Source of the DNA: Frondihabitans sp.
GTDB lineage: Bacteria > Actinomycetota > Actinomycetes > Actinomycetales > Microbacteriaceae
DNA length: 12,259 nt
Direction: 5' to 3'
Assembly (NCBI GenBank): GCA_025464735.1
Contig: JAODMX010000242.1
Location: 1-12,259 of the forward strand
The stretch's first letter is position 1; every line of letters begins with the position of its first letter. This document shows positions 1 to 6,445 of this stretch, piece after piece. Below the pieces are notes generated by a model. It was not told the origin of the DNA, did not search any database, and worked only from the letters and a program-made list of their open reading frames with translations. Position numbers and translations under genes: made by a program.

Positions 1-306
1 GGTCGAGGAGTCAACGATTATCTTCGGCGCCACAGACGGATTTCTCAGCAGGCCACCATCGCCGACCGTGACCTGCTCGAGGTCTTTCGGCTCGGAGACC
101 ATGATGAACACGATGTCGCGATCTGCGAGTTCGACGGGATGATCGACGATCTTCGCGCCCTTGTCGGTCAGCGTTTCGGCCTTCGATCGAGTGCGGTTGT
201 ACGCCGTCACGTCGAACCCGGCGTCAAGCAGGCGAGTTGCGAGCGCGAAGCCCATTCGGCCCGTCCCAATCCAACCAATGGTGGGACCGCTTTTTCCGTT
301 GGCCAC
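1..306 (-). CDS. NAD(P)-binding 3-hydroxyisobutyrate / 6-phosphogluconate dehydrogenase family protein, N-terminal part
   Basis: Only the first 102 codons are in the window; the gene runs off the left edge. The reading frame starts at a GTG (304-306) with an AGGG Shine-Dalgarno five bases upstream. The translation begins VANGKSGPTIGWIGTGRMG, a Rossmann dinucleotide-binding motif G-x-G-x-M-G at residues 14-19, followed by the family pattern of helix, then 'YNRTRSKAETL' (the arginine next to the second strand is typical of NADP-preferring members), and 'DIVFIMVSEP' (third/fourth strand). This is the usual start of beta-hydroxyacid dehydrogenases, which oxidise 3-hydroxyisobutyrate, tartronate semialdehyde, 6-phosphogluconate or similar acids. 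The catalytic lysine and C-terminal helical domain lie outside the window, so the substrate cannot be told. A strong promoter lies upstream and it is divergent from the secreted protein gene at 623. Confidence 0.88.
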   Translation of the reverse strand, partial: MANGKSGPTIGWIGTGRMGFALATRLLDAGFDVTAYNRTRSKAETLTDKGAKIVDHPVELADRDIVFIMVSEPKDLEQVTVGDGGLLRNPSVAPKIIVDSST

Positions 307-339
307 GTTGCCCTCATCTGCTGTCTTTCGATTGTCAAT

Positions 340-353
340 TGCAACCGATTGCA
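340..353. promoter_or_regulatory. LacI-type operator-like palindrome downstream of the dehydrogenase promoter
   Basis: TGCAACCGATTGCA is a 14-bp palindrome with one mismatched pair and a central CG. It fits the general LacI-family pattern TGnAAnCGnTTnCA. It sits around the predicted transcription start of the minus-strand dehydrogenase gene, where a bound repressor would block transcription. It differs from the AATACGTATT sites elsewhere in the window, so a different regulator is expected. The assignment to the LacI family is inference from pattern only. Confidence 0.45.
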
Positions 354-356
354 CTG

Positions 357-385
357 AGTTTAGGTAGCGAGGTGTCCACTGTCAA
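357..385 (-). promoter_or_regulatory. Sigma-70-type promoter of the dehydrogenase gene
   Basis: Read on the minus strand, TTGACA (380-385) is followed after exactly 17 bp by TAAACT (357-362). The -35 box matches the consensus fully and the -10 box at five of six positions. The start of transcription would fall near 350, giving a leader of about 45 bases before the GTG at 306. Confidence 0.6.
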
Positions 386-496
386 TGACGCGCTGAGACC
401 CGCACCAACGGGTGTCGAATTCTCCACGTTCTCCGCGTACTTGGTGCGAGGCTGGATGCGGATAGCTGTTTTTCGGCCAAACTAACGCCCGTCACT

Positions 497-538
497 TTGA
501 CCAAATCACGGCCGTCACTTTATCGACGACTGGTCGTC
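497..538 (+). promoter_or_regulatory. Possible promoter and inverted repeat upstream of the secreted protein gene
   Basis: TTGACC (497-502), an 18-bp spacer and TATCGA (521-526) form a weak promoter candidate. An exact inverted repeat GACGAC-TG-GTCGTC (525-538) overlaps the -10 box and predicted start region, as an operator might. Two near-identical 12-mers, GCCCGTCACTTT (487-498) and GGCCGTCACTTT (510-521), lie 23 bp apart over the same stretch. Further small palindromes follow at 576-588 (CGTGA-CTC-TCACG) and 588-597 (GTCGATCGAC). The remainder of the 307-622 gap shows no gene that I can support. Confidence 0.3.
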
Positions 539-622
539 ATCTGCCGGTCCGTCGCCATTCACCGACGGAGAGCAGCGTGACTCTCACGTCGATCGACACC
601 CCCGCTGGTAGAGGAGTTCTGC

Positions 623-2290
623 ATGCCCGGTACCACTCGAAAAACACTGATCCGTGCCACGGCGTTCGCGGCTGCGGTGGTCGCCATCGGAAGCCTCGGT
701 CAAGTGGCGGGCTTCGCCGGCGCCGCGCACGCCGCGACGCATGGCCCGACCCGATCCGTCCCTTTGATCCCGGGAAATCTCCTGGTCAGCACGAGCACCT
801 TTGACACGACGCCTCACATCGTCCCCGGGACAACGCAACTCCCTCTGGGCTGTACGGGCGCCAATTGTGTTACGGCGATCGCAGACGGAACCTATCCGTA
901 TGTGTTCAACAACGACACCGTAGATGCCAATTTCGGCGTCACGTCGCCCATCTCCCTGGACGAGGTCACCCCGAGTGGGCGCCGTCTCGGCTCGATCATT
1001 GTGCCCGCACCGACCAACTCCCGAGACGGGTTGACCAGCGGAGCCGTGACGAGCTTCTCATCGAAGTCAGAGGTCGCCCTCAACCTCTCGACGAGCGGCA
1101 AGTACCTCACCTTCATGGGCTACCAGGCGCCGGACGGCGGCATCGACGTGTCGAACTCGAACACTCCGGGTGTCGTCGATCCGACCAACCCTGACCCGCT
1201 GAGCTACTACCGGGTCGTTGCAAAGCTCAGTCAGAACGGAAAGTTCACCTTCACCAACACAAACGCCTACAGCGGCAACAACGGACGTGCGGCGATTCTG
1301 GACGACAACCGCGGCTCCGATTCGTTGTTCACGGTGGGCAATGCGGGCAACGGCTCGAATCCGCAGCCAGCCGGCGTTGTTCTCGGCGCCGGGGCGCAGA
1401 TCATCAAGCCGTCGACTCGTGACCAGTCGGAGCAGGATCCGGGACAGCCCACGCCCGTCGGCAGCTTCAGCGTGACCGAACTCGGGAGCACGGCAGATAA
1501 AGTCGGTAAAGACGACAACTTCCGTGGCCTCACGGTTTCCAACAACGTGCTCTACTACACGAAAGGTAGTGGCAGCAACGGCGTCGACACCGTGTACTTC
1601 CTCGACACGACGGGCACAGCCTGCCCGACCGGCGTCGGCATTCCAGCCCCTGGTGCTGCACTGCCGTCGACCGCCCTCGCGGACGACGCCGCGACCGGCC
1701 TGACGAACAACATGTGCATCCTCAGGGGCTTCCCGACCACGAGCGCAAAGGTGAACACCACGTCGTTCCCGTTCGGGCTCTGGTTCGCGAACTCGAAGAC
1801 GCTCTACGTTGCGGACGAGGGCAATGGAACAACCACCTTCGATCGGGCCACCGGCACCTACACGGCCGCAGCCGCGTCGACCACGGCAGGCCTTCAAAAG
1901 TGGACCTTTGACTCGTCAACCGGATCGTGGCAGCTTGCCTACACGCTGCAGTCGGGTCTGAAACTGGGCCAGCCCTACCGGGTCGCCGGGTATCCGACCG
2001 GCACGAACGCGGTGACGAACCTGCCCTGGGCACCCGCGACCGATGGCCTTCGCAACATCACCGGGCGTCTCAACCGGGACGGCACGGTCTCGATCTGGGC
2101 TGTGACGTCGACTGTCAGCGGGGGCGGCGACATCGGAGCCGACCCGAACCAGCTGCTCACGATCACGGACCGTCTCGCGGCCTCGAGCCCGGCACACGAG
2201 ACCTTCCGTACGGTGACGGCGCCCGAGAACGCAACTGTGGTTCGTGGCGTCTCCTTCACCCCGGGCACGCAGGCGGACCGCGGTCGTTGA
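623..2290 (+). CDS. Large secreted protein of unknown function, probably a beta-propeller
   Basis: The 555-residue product starts at an ATG preceded by GAGGAG at six bases' distance. A clear Sec signal peptide is seen: R6, K7 and R11 in the n-region, an Ala/Val-rich core, and a likely cleavage after A-H-A (residues 35-37). The mature protein is rich in Gly, Thr, Ser and Asn with repeated short beta-strand patterns ending in 'YLTF', 'YYRVV', 'LFTVG', 'VLYYTKG', 'TVYFLD', 'KTLYVADEGNG', 'LQKWTFD' and 'VSIWAVTST', which suggests a propeller of several blades. Four cysteines (in 'LGCTGANC', 'ACPTG' and 'NMCIL') could form two disulfides outside the cell. I recall similar unnamed secreted proteins with the 'LPWAPATDGLRNITGR' region in soil bacteria, but no function is established. 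It has no sortase signal or C-terminal membrane segment, so it is probably released. It is a single-gene unit, ending at the hairpin at 2344-2386. Confidence 0.85.
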   Translation: MPGTTRKTLIRATAFAAAVVAIGSLGQVAGFAGAAHAATHGPTRSVPLIPGNLLVSTSTFDTTPHIVPGTTQLPLGCTGANCVTAIADGTYPYVFNNDTVDANFGVTSPISLDEVTPSGRRLGSIIVPAPTNSRDGLTSGAVTSFSSKSEVALNLSTSGKYLTFMGYQAPDGGIDVSNSNTPGVVDPTNPDPLSYYRVVAKLSQNGKFTFTNTNAYSGNNGRAAILDDNRGSDSLFTVGNAGNGSNPQPAGVVLGAGAQIIKPSTRDQSEQDPGQPTPVGSFSVTELGSTADKVGKDDNFRGLTVSNNVLYYTKGSGSNGVDTVYFLDTTGTACPTGVGIPAPGAALPSTALADDAATGLTNNMCILRGFPTTSAKVNTTSFPFGLWFANSKTLYVADEGNGTTTFDRATGTYTAAAASTTAGLQKWTFDSSTGSWQLAYTLQSGLKLGQPYRVAGYPTGTNAVTNLPWAPATDGLRNITGRLNRDGTVSIWAVTSTVSGGGDIGADPNQLLTITDRLAASSPAHETFRTVTAPENATVVRGVSFTPGTQADRGR

Positions 2291-2343
2291 TCGGGGTTCC
2301 GACCCGCCGCACTCGCATGCGGCCGGGGAGAGTCTCGCTTGGC

Positions 2344-2386
2344 TGGTGCTCCGCCCCTTGTCACTTTCGGCAGGGGCGGAGCACCA
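2344..2386. terminator. Bidirectional intrinsic terminator-like hairpin between convergent genes
   Basis: The arms TGGTGCTCCGCCCCT (2344-2358) and AGGGGCGGAGCACCA (2372-2386) are perfectly complementary over 15 bp with a 13-base loop. The hairpin lies in the 125-bp gap between the stop of the secreted protein gene and the stop of the minus-strand short-chain dehydrogenase. There is no T-run on either side, as is common for terminators of high-GC actinobacteria. It can act for both genes. Confidence 0.8.
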
Positions 2387-2415
2387 TGGGGCATAACCAA
2401 TTACCTCATGGCGCG

Positions 2416-3210
2416 TCAAGGGACGATGGAGTCGATATAGCCGCCATCGACCCGAAGAGCGGCACCCGTCGTGGCAGATGCTTGCCGCGAGCTGAGGTAG
2501 ACGACCATGTTGGCGATCTCTTCGGGCTCGATCAGGCGCTCGAGCAGTGATTGCGGTCGGTGCTTTTTCATGAACTCGATCTGCGCGGCGTCCCACTCGA
2601 GGCCTGGGTCGACGAGTTCGTAGACGAAGTCTTCGACACCGGCTGTGTGTGTCGGGCCGGCAAGCACCGAGTTGACAGTGACACCCGTGCCCGCGGCCTC
2701 TTTGGCGAATCCGCGGGACACGGCAAGGAGGGCGGTCTTCGAGACGCCGTAGTGGATCATCTCGGCGGGCGTGACGACGGCGGAGTCGCTGCCAATGTTC
2801 AGGATCCGCCCCCAGCCGCGGCCCATCATCCCGGGTAGCGTCAGGCGAGTCAGGCGAACGGCGCTGAGTACGTTGACGTCGAAATAGCGTCGCCATTCGT
2901 CATCGGTGATGGCGAGAGCGGCGACAGTTCCGAAGATCCCCAGGTTGTTGACGAGGATGTCGACAGGGCCTAGCGTCTCGAGGGCTGCCTGCGCGCCCTC
3001 CGCCGTAGTCACGTCGGCGGGAACGGCGACAAGGTCTGCGTTCGGGATGCGACTCCTGATATCTGCGATGGCTGTGGACACGCGTTCGGCGGACCTGCCG
3101 TTGATGCCGACCGTCGCACCGGATCCGGCGAGGCCCTCGGCGATCGCCAGGCCGATGCCCTGGGTCGAGCCCGTGACGAGGGCGGTCTTGTCGGTGAGGT
3201 CTATGTGAAT
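2416..3210 (-). CDS. Short-chain dehydrogenase/reductase (SDR), probable ATT start
   Basis: This is a classical SDR of about 264 residues, an NAD(P)-dependent oxidoreductase acting in the cytoplasm on an alcohol or ketone that cannot be named. Numbering from the proposed start, the cofactor motif T-G-S-T-Q-G-I-G is at 13-20, the structural motif N-N-L-G (usually NNAG) at 88-91, N113, the catalytic S141, and Y154-G-V-S-K158. The C-terminal 'ATTGAALRVDGGY' also fits the family. The start is uncertain. The family normally begins about eight residues before 'KTALVTG', and exactly there is ATT (3208-3210) with AGGAG seven bases upstream. In-frame alternatives are GTG at 3279 (287 residues) and TTG at 3315 (299 residues), both without a good ribosome site and adding a tail unlike SDRs. 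The start overlaps the end of the MarR-like frame by 10 bases, pointing to translational coupling. Confidence 0.88.
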   Translation of the reverse strand: MHIDLTDKTALVTGSTQGIGLAIAEGLAGSGATVGINGRSAERVSTAIADIRSRIPNADLVAVPADVTTAEGAQAALETLGPVDILVNNLGIFGTVAALAITDDEWRRYFDVNVLSAVRLTRLTLPGMMGRGWGRILNIGSDSAVVTPAEMIHYGVSKTALLAVSRGFAKEAAGTGVTVNSVLAGPTHTAGVEDFVYELVDPGLEWDAAQIEFMKKHRPQSLLERLIEPEEIANMVVYLSSRQASATTGAALRVDGGYIDSIVP

Positions 3211-3536
3211 GGTCCTGCTCCTAGTCGTTGCTTCGTCGGTCGAGACGTTCCGTCGGTGCTTTCGTTGTACCGCGACCACAGCTTGGTCAGTGGCTTGACG
3301 TCGCCCAGCGTCCAACCGGCGATGTGATTCGAGAATTCCGAGCCGCGAAGGTCGAGGGCGGTGGACACGCGATCGTGGCCAGCCTCGGTCAGGGCGACGA
3401 TCCCGCCGCGGTGGTCGGCCGCATTGGGCTCGGTAGCGACCAGGTCGAGCTCTCTCACGCGCCGGGCGCCACCGCCTTCAACTCCGAGGATGCAGCACAA
3501 TGCCCGACGTCGTGATCCTGGCTCGGCCCGCGGCAA
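3201..3536 (-). pseudogene. MarR-family regulator remnant (C-terminal half; N-terminal half frame-disrupted or lost)
   Basis: The frame ending at TAG 3201-3203 encodes a stretch typical of the MarR winged helix: '[13 protein letters not shown]' (end of the recognition helix), then '[16 protein letters not shown]', matching the family's wing signature D-x-R-x-x-x-V-x-L-T-x-x-G, followed by a dimerisation helix region 'DVKPLTKLWSRYNES'. The conserved N-terminal dimer helices and first half of the helix-turn-helix are not readable in this frame. It is open only back to about 3576, with a weak TTG at 3536. Another minus-strand frame (3478-3747) is open upstream and ends at a stop close to where this one begins to look like MarR, which suggests at least one frameshift. 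MarR proteins are usually about 140-170 residues; here about 95 are recognisable. It lies directly upstream of the SDR gene, the usual layout of a regulator with its target. A sequencing error instead of true decay cannot be excluded. Confidence 0.5.
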
Positions 3537-3811
3537 AGACGAAACGCTCCTTGTCGACCAGCTCGTCGTCGACTCGATGAACTACTGGTGGGAGGTCGAC
3601 GGGATTCGTGGCGGTCTCGCCGCTCCTGAGACCACAACGAGCGAGATTGTCCAGGCGTTCCTCCCGACGCCACACCGCAACCGGAAACAAACCACCCATC
3701 AGCCGGTTGGCCAACCCCCTCGGCAGGACATCTAGGTCGGGTGACACGTCGTGGCACCGTGCTGGCCCGGTGTTTTCGGGCTTCTCGGCCGGAGCCTGTC
3801 GAGGCGCGTAG
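3537..3811. other. Non-coding or degraded stretch between the MarR remnant and the fructan promoter
   Basis: All six frames are open only in short pieces with no recognisable protein. A minus-strand frame (3478-3747, 89 residues, segment '[15 protein letters not shown]') could be the decayed 5' part of the MarR gene, but I do not see convincing MarR motifs in it. No tRNA, repeat or mobile element is seen. Confidence 0.4.
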
Positions 3812-3841
3812 TTGACGAAGCGGCTCTTCCGCGGGAATGAT
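3812..3841 (+). promoter_or_regulatory. Promoter of the secreted GH32 gene
   Basis: TTGACG (3812-3817; five of six matches) and AATGAT (3836-3841; four of six) are separated by 18 bp. Transcription would start near 3848, about 73 bases before the chosen ATG, and the repressor palindrome at 3861-3870 then lies just downstream of +1. Confidence 0.5.
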
Positions 3842-3860
3842 GGTACTCGACACGGGACTT

Positions 3861-3870
3861 AATACGTATT
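3861..3870. promoter_or_regulatory. LacI operator in front of the secreted GH32 gene
   Basis: AATACGTATT is a perfect 10-bp palindrome with a central CG, the hallmark of LacI-family operators. The same 10-mer occurs at 8994-9003 and 9041-9050 around the lacI/ABC divergent promoters. This copy and the one at 9041 also share the next four bases (AATACGTATTGGTT). Placed just after the predicted transcription start, a bound repressor would block the polymerase. The protein that binds is inferred to be the LacI product at 7915-8958. Confidence 0.8.
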
Positions 3871-3920
3871 GGTTTCGTGGTCACCGACATGATCCTTCAG
3901 AGAGGAAGGTTCTGAGACCT

Positions 3921-6407
3921 ATGTTTCGATCACTCACGAGGTTGCAGGCGATCAGCGCCGCGGCCATCACTGGAGCGCTGTTGCTCACCGGGCTGACGGC
4001 CACCAGTAGTGTTGCCGACACGAGCCTGTACCACGAGCCGTACCGGCCGCAGTTCCACTTCTCGTTGCCGTCCGGATGGATCGGTGACCCGAATGGCCTC
4101 GTCTATGACGACGGCCTGTACTACCTCTTCAGTTACGGCACCTGGCAGGGGGCCGTCAGCACGGACCTGGTGCACTGGAAGGACATTCCGGTGACGGGAC
4201 CGGAAGCCGACCCGGGCAGTGACGCCTTCTATTCCGGGAGCGCCGTGGTCGACACGAACAACACCAGCGGCTTCGGCTCGAAGACGAACCCGGCAATGGT
4301 CGCGTTTTACACCAGCGTGCAGGCAGGCACGGACGTGGAGAAGCAGTCCCTCGCCTACAGCACGGACCACGGCCGCACGTGGACCCGCTACTCGGGAAAT
4401 CCCATCCTCGACCTTGATTCGGTGAACTTCCGTGACCCCAAGGTGTTCTGGTACGCGCCGAAGCACGAGTGGGTGATGGCGGTCACGCTGTCCGACCAAT
4501 ACAAGGTGTCGATCTACACGTCGCCGAACCTGAAGACCTGGACGCACGAAAGCGACTTCGGCCCTCGAGGGGCGACGACCGGCGTCTGGGAAATGCCGGA
4601 CCTGTACTCCCTGCCGGTTGATGGCAATCCGCGGAAGACCAAGTGGGTGCTCAGCGTCAGTGTCGGCAGTACCGGCGTGCAGTACTTCACCGGGGGCTTC
4701 GACGGGAACACGTTCACGGCGGACGGGTCGGCGACATACGCGCCTCCGCCCGGAATGACCGTCGCCGACTTCGAGTCCGGTGACTACTCCGGTTGGACGA
4801 GCTCTGGCACAGCGTTCGGCGCTACGCCTGCAGCCGGGGCGCTGCCGGATCAGCAGACGGTGTCCGGATATCAGGGCACCTACCTGGCCAACAGCTACAA
4901 CGGCGGAGACGGCAGCACGGGAACGCTCACCTCGGCACCGTTCACCCTCGACAAGTCGCACCTGAACTTCCTGATCGGCGGTGGCGACAACCCCTATGTA
5001 CCGGGTTCCGTGCCGGCGGGGACCGTGCCGAACGGGACGGTGTTCGCGGACTTCTCCGGCTCGACATACGGGACCGGCTGGTCTGCCACCGGGGCATTCG
5101 CGAATGCGGGCCCAACCACGGAATCGCTCCCTAACCAGATCGGTGCATCCGTGCTGGACACCTACACCCCGGACGGCGACCCGGGTACCGGCACCATCTC
5201 GTCACCGACGTTCACCGTCAACAGTTCGCACATTGACCTCCAGCTTGCCGGTGGAGACCACCCGTGGGGTCAATCGAATCCCACATCCGTGAACCTCGTT
5301 GTCGGTGGGAAAGTGGTCGAAACCGCGACCGGGGGCGGGTCATCCACTCTGAACTGGACCAACTGGGACACCAGCGCCTACCAAGGGCAGAAGGCACAGA
5401 TCCAGGTTGTGGATGACAACGACGGATCCGCCGGGTGGGGTCACATCATGGTCGGCGACATCGTCTTCGCCGATGAGGCAGCATCGCCGTGGGACACGCA
5501 GACATCGGTGAACCTCCTCGTCGACGGCACCGTCGTGCGCTCGGCGACCGGCGGCAACAGCGAAGCCCTCGACTGGACCAGCTGGAACCTGTCCGACATC
5601 CAGGGTAAGCAGGCGCAGATCCAGATCGTCGACGACGCGACCGGCGGCTGGGGGCACATCCTGGCCGACGACTTCACCCTCAGCAACTCCGCCGCCCTCA
5701 ACCAGGTGCAACGCGCGAACTGGCTGGACTACGGAGCCGACTTCTACGCGGAGAACACGTGGAACAACGTACCGAACGGCCAACGAATCGCGATCGCATG
5801 GATGAACAACTGGGCGTACGCCAGTGCGGTACCTACGAGCCCATGGCAGGGCGCCGAGACCTTCCCCCGAACTCTGTCGCTCCGCACCATCGACGGGAAG
5901 CCCCGCGTTGTCGAGCAACCCGTGTCCGGCATCAACCAGTTGCGGACCGGCAACGCGTACAAGGCCAAGAACGTGACTCTGACCGACACGACCACGCCAC
6001 TGGGAACGAGCGGGCAGACTCTGGATATCGAAGCCCACCTGACCGCCGGATCGGCCGCCACGTTCGGACTGAACGTGCACACCGGATCCGGCCAGTACAC
6101 CCAAATCGGCTATGACACGTCCTCCGCGCAGCTCTACATCGACCGCTCCCACTCAGGGAACGTCACATTCAGTCCAGCCTTCACCACTCGCAGCGAAGCT
6201 CCGCTGCAGCTGAACCGCGGAGGCCTTGACCTGCGCGTCCTTGTGGACACCTCATCCATCGAGGTGTTCGGCGCCGACGGGCAGGTGGTGCTGACCGATC
6301 AGATCCTGCCGGACGCAACCAGCACCGGAGTGAGCGCCTTCGCCACCGGCGGCACCGCACACCTGGACCAACTCCGGTCCTGGCAACTGAAGTCGATCTG
6401 GAAGTAA
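3921..6407 (+). CDS. Secreted GH32 beta-fructosidase (levanase/exo-inulinase type) with a nested module insertion
   Basis: An 828-residue exported enzyme expected to release fructose or fructosides from levan, inulin or sucrose. ATG 3921 is chosen over the upstream start at 3837 because it opens directly on a signal peptide (R3, R7, hydrophobic 10-27, cleavage after S-V-A 30-32) with AGGAAGG upstream, and because the operator lies inside the longer frame. The catalytic propeller begins 'YRPQFHF', as in Bacillus levanase SacC. Nucleophile D56 is in W-I-G-D-P-N-G (usually W-M-N-D-P-N-G), the R-D-P motif is at 171-173 and the acid/base E224 is in E-M-P-D (usually E-C-P-D). The blade-1 loop after 'YYLF' is about 14 residues shorter than in SacC. 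After 'QYFTGGFDGNTF' an insert of about 309 residues (281-589) interrupts the propeller, which resumes at 'NWLDYGADFYA' (600-610) and 'WMNNW' (627-631). The C-terminal beta-sandwich carries 'LRVLVD' (771-776) and 'IEVFG'. There is no terminal carbohydrate-binding module like that of SacC and no cell-wall anchor. The exact substrate is inference. Confidence 0.9.
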   Translation: MFRSLTRLQAISAAAITGALLLTGLTATSSVADTSLYHEPYRPQFHFSLPSGWIGDPNGLVYDDGLYYLFSYGTWQGAVSTDLVHWKDIPVTGPEADPGSDAFYSGSAVVDTNNTSGFGSKTNPAMVAFYTSVQAGTDVEKQSLAYSTDHGRTWTRYSGNPILDLDSVNFRDPKVFWYAPKHEWVMAVTLSDQYKVSIYTSPNLKTWTHESDFGPRGATTGVWEMPDLYSLPVDGNPRKTKWVLSVSVGSTGVQYFTGGFDGNTFTADGSATYAPPPGMTVADFESGDYSGWTSSGTAFGATPAAGALPDQQTVSGYQGTYLANSYNGGDGSTGTLTSAPFTLDKSHLNFLIGGGDNPYVPGSVPAGTVPNGTVFADFSGSTYGTGWSATGAFANAGPTTESLPNQIGASVLDTYTPDGDPGTGTISSPTFTVNSSHIDLQLAGGDHPWGQSNPTSVNLVVGGKVVETATGGGSSTLNWTNWDTSAYQGQKAQIQVVDDNDGSAGWGHIMVGDIVFADEAASPWDTQTSVNLLVDGTVVRSATGGNSEALDWTSWNLSDIQGKQAQIQIVDDATGGWGHILADDFTLSNSAALNQVQRANWLDYGADFYAENTWNNVPNGQRIAIAWMNNWAYASAVPTSPWQGAETFPRTLSLRTIDGKPRVVEQPVSGINQLRTGNAYKAKNVTLTDTTTPLGTSGQTLDIEAHLTAGSAATFGLNVHTGSGQYTQIGYDTSSAQLYIDRSHSGNVTFSPAFTTRSEAPLQLNRGGLDLRVLVDTSSIEVFGADGQVVLTDQILPDATSTGVSAFATGGTAHLDQLRSWQLKSIWK
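4761..5687 (+). other. Self-nested duplicated beta-module inside the GH32 catalytic domain
   Basis: Residues 281-589 hold two copies of one module, the second inserted in the first. Outer copy, first half (281-359): 'VADFESGDYSGW', 'TGTLTSAPFTLDKSHLNF', 'GGGDNPY'. Then a linker (360-373, 'VPGSVPAGTVPNG') and a full inner copy (374-521): 'VFADFSGSTYGTGW', 'TGTISSPTFTVNSSHIDL', 'GGDHPW', 'TSVNLVVGGKVVETATGG', 'LNWTNWD', 'GQKAQIQVVDD', 'GWGHIMVGDI'. The outer copy resumes at 522-589: 'TSVNLLVDGTVVRSATGG', 'LDWTSWN', 'GKQAQIQIVDD', 'GWGHILADDF'. The outer copy breaks at the glycine-rich turn just after G-G-x-D-x-P, and the inner copy carries the same turn uninterrupted. The motif pairs show the homology directly. 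A carbohydrate-binding or subunit-contact role is a guess. Confidence 0.8.
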
Positions 6408-6445
6408 CTTCGACCCCGCCGGTCGTGCGGCGCGAACAGCGCTCG

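Noticed and set aside
1067..1897. 276-residue minus-strand open frame
   Set aside because: Arg/Val/Gly-rich antisense shadow of the secreted protein gene, with no motif and no ribosome site; typical of high-GC DNA.
1916..2896. 326-residue minus-strand open frame
   Set aside because: Arg-rich composition, runs across the terminator hairpin and overlaps the SDR gene in another frame.
3837..3920. Longer start of the secreted GH32 gene at 3837
   Set aside because: The 28 extra residues run through the operator and the likely transcription start, and they would hide the signal peptide that begins exactly at ATG 3921 behind a ribosome site.
3930..4961. 343-residue minus-strand open frame
   Set aside because: Antisense shadow of the secreted GH32 gene, which has clear catalytic motifs.
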